Shown in pieces: positions 62,814 to 64,000 of a DNA stretch of 64,000 nucleotides. The DNA comes from Phenylobacterium montanum (lineage in GTDB: Bacteria; Pseudomonadota; Alphaproteobacteria; Caulobacterales; Caulobacteraceae). Made by a program: the position numbers and the translations under genes. Numbering within the stretch: the first letter of the stretch is position 1; every line of letters begins with the position of its first letter. The stretch is from positions 1,662,001-1,726,000 of the forward strand of contig NZ_CP073078.1 of NCBI RefSeq assembly GCF_018135625.1, given 5' to 3'. The notes below the pieces were generated by a model. That model saw only the letters and a program-made list of their open reading frames with translations. It was not told where the DNA came from and did no database searches.

Positions 62814-63394
62814 GCGGCCAACATGGAGACTATGCGCGTGCGCAAATATGGCGCCGCTTCGTCTTCGAACCAGGGATTCTTCTTCAGCCAGGCGGTGTTG
62901 CGCCAGGAGGGGTGCGGCAGGGGCATCAGGTCGGGCAGGAGCGACCGCCAGGCGGCCACCGTCTCGGTCATGTTGGCGCCGGCCCGCTTTCCGAGCGCCC
63001 AGGCCTGGGCGTAGGAGCCGACCAGCAGGGTCAGCTTCACCTGCGGCAGTTCAGCCAGCAGCCGCTGTCGCCAAAGCGCGGCGCAGCGCGGCGGCGGGGG
63101 ATAGTCCCCGCCCTTGGGCGCCGTGCCGGGATAGCAGAAGGCCATCGCCGCGACGCCTATCGCCGGGTGACCGTAGAAGGTCCCGCGATCGACGCCCATC
63201 CAGGCGCGCAGCCGATCGCCGGAGGGATCGTCGAACGGCAGGCCGCTCTCGTGCACCCGCCGCCCCGGCGCCTGGCCGCAGATCAGGATGCGCGTGTCGG
63301 CGCTGACCCGCACCACCGGCCGCGGCTCGTACGGCAACTCCTCCGCACAGGCCCGGCAGGCTCTGATCTCGGCAAGGACGGCGTCCAGGGACAT
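62810..63394 (-). CDS. Uracil-DNA glycosylase-family protein with four-cysteine cluster
   Basis: A 194-residue protein of the UDG superfamily. It has CRACA (C13, C16), GQAPGRRVHESGLPFDDPSGD (nucleotide site), C87 in AFCYPG, C104 in PRCAALW and LPHPSWRN near the end. The four cysteines are spaced as in [4Fe-4S] family 4/5 glycosylases. It ends directly over the lipoprotein gene start. The usual motif I GQAPGxxE has Arg-Arg-Val in place of E, so catalysis may differ. Confidence 0.87.
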   Translation of the reverse strand: MSLDAVLAEIRACRACAEELPYEPRPVVRVSADTRILICGQAPGRRVHESGLPFDDPSGDRLRAWMGVDRGTFYGHPAIGVAAMAFCYPGTAPKGGDYPPPPRCAALWRQRLLAELPQVKLTLLVGSYAQAWALGKRAGANMTETVAAWRSLLPDLMPLPHPSWRNTAWLKKNPWFEDEAAPYLRTRIVSMLAA

Positions 63395-63453
63395 GGCCCC
63401 TGTCTAGCGTGCGTCGCCGCCGGGCTCCAGACGACCGGGGGACGCAGGGGGCG

Positions 63454-63693
63454 TCAGGGCAGCCGCAGCCGATACACCCCTTTGAAACTGTCCGGGTCGG
63501 CCGGCTTGCCATGGCGGGTGATGACCAGCCGCTCCTGGCGGGCGAGGCCGATGGCGGTGGCGCGGACCTGGCCCAGCATGCGCCGCCAGCCCTCGGCGTC
63601 CACCGCCCGCGCCACCTGCTCGGGCGAGACCGACTTGCCGGGTTCGAGCCCCTTCAGGAGGTCGAAAATGGCCTCTTCGATGGGAGAACGCAC
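63454..63693 (-). CDS. DUF3253 family protein
   Basis: A 79-residue protein: SPIEEAIFDLLKGLEPGKSV, VARAVDAEGWRRMLGQVRAT and ITRHGKPADPDSFKGVYRLR. This is the DUF3253 winged-helix-like domain, of unknown function and common in proteobacteria. It lies one base from the end of the acyl-CoA dehydrogenase gene and is probably co-transcribed with it. No ligand or metal motifs are seen. Confidence 0.87.
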   Translation of the reverse strand: MRSPIEEAIFDLLKGLEPGKSVSPEQVARAVDAEGWRRMLGQVRATAIGLARQERLVITRHGKPADPDSFKGVYRLRLP

Positions 63694-63694
63694 C

Positions 63695-64000
63695 TCACCC
63701 GCCCCGCTTCATCGTCTCGCGGGCGATGACCAGCTTCTGGATCTCGCTGGCGCCTTCGTAGATGCGGAAGATGCGCACGTCGCGATAGAGCCGCTCGATG
63801 CCGTAGTCTGCGACATAGCCGGCGCCGCCGAAGATCTGCACCGCCCGGTCGGCGACGCGGCCGACCATTTCCGAAGCGAACAGCTTGGAGGAGGCCGCCT
63901 CCAGGGTGACGCTGTCGCCGGCGTCGCGCTTTCTGGCGCTGTCCAGCACCAAGGCCTTGGCCGCCAGGGCCTCGGTCTTGCTGTCGGCGATCATCGCCTG
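63695..64000 (-). CDS. Acyl-CoA dehydrogenase, C-terminal part
   Basis: The C-terminal 99 or so residues of an acyl-CoA dehydrogenase; the rest lies beyond the window end. It carries the FAD-binding C-terminal signature AVQIFGGAGYVADYGIERLY followed by RIFRIYEGASEIQKLVIAR, the last part common to short/medium-chain dehydrogenases. The enzyme would oxidise an acyl-CoA in fatty- or amino-acid breakdown. The DUF3253 gene follows directly. Confidence 0.93.
   Translation of the reverse strand, partial: QAMIADSKTEALAAKALVLDSARKRDAGDSVTLEAASSKLFASEMVGRVADRAVQIFGGAGYVADYGIERLYRDVRIFRIYEGASEIQKLVIARETMKRGG

Overview
The window is 64 kb of high-GC chromosome, densely packed, mostly in short operons of housekeeping and accessory metabolism. 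Codon and GC bias, the alphaproteobacterial-style tRNA, FixK/Fnr-type boxes, AraC regulators with the arabinose-binding fold and a propionyl-CoA/methylmalonyl-CoA cluster all fit an alphaproteobacterium, most likely a Caulobacteraceae member (Phenylobacterium/Caulobacter-like). That placement is an inference from gene content. I see no prophage, insertion sequence, integrase, CRISPR array or rRNA operon.

Layout. 1-5853: six overlapping genes of a complex related to hydrogenase-4/complex I (HyfB, C, E, F, large and small subunits). The large subunit has lost the paired Ni-binding cysteines, so it looks like an energy-converting hydrogenase-related (Ehr) complex rather than a hydrogenase. 5894-11591: DUF983 protein, PhnA-like protein, a secreted amino-acid-ester-hydrolase-like enzyme and an MFS carrier, with two poorly coding gaps. 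11592-14420: AraC regulator divergent from a TauD-type dioxygenase and an alpha/beta hydrolase, with a 15-bp direct repeat between them. 14616-19098: methyltransferase, NTF2-like lipoprotein, small secreted protein, and a heme-c/Vgb-propeller protein with a small membrane protein. 19213-22766: a second AraC regulator with a hydrolase, an SDR and a DUF1330-like membrane protein, linked by three copies of a 16-bp motif. 23125-23200: tRNA with CAU anticodon.

23299-33199: SIMPL protein, DUF6356 protein, Lrp/AsnC regulator with an inverted repeat, AMP nucleosidase, EamA exporter, M20 peptidase, MHS-type transporter, phosphotransferase, VOC protein and crotonase. 33233-38857: both methylmalonyl-CoA mutase subunits and the propionyl-CoA carboxylase alpha subunit. 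38969-43961: CPBP protease, GTP-type PEP carboxykinase, glycosyltransferase, Gdt1-type cation transporter and ArsC.

43982-48844 is the most interesting stretch. Two convergent operons each begin with a Fnr/FixK-type palindrome. One (+) encodes a periplasmic hemerythrin-like protein, a His-rich membrane protein, a small membrane protein and a Tat-exported multicopper oxidase. The other (-) encodes a Cyc2-like fused cytochrome-porin and a soluble cytochrome c. Together they could form an oxygen-regulated route for electrons across the outer membrane to a copper oxidase or the respiratory chain. 48973-52621: two PAS-type soluble chemoreceptors flanking a CheW.

52807-64000: CinA-like protein, SfsA, a hypothetical protein, a RelB/ParE-type toxin-antitoxin pair, a phytanoyl-CoA-dioxygenase-like enzyme divergent from two methyltransferases, Map and RadC overlapping by four bases, DUF1810, a Leu/Glu-type dehydrogenase, a lipoprotein hydrolase, a four-cysteine uracil-DNA-glycosylase-family protein, DUF3253, and the 3' part of an acyl-CoA dehydrogenase cut by the window edge.
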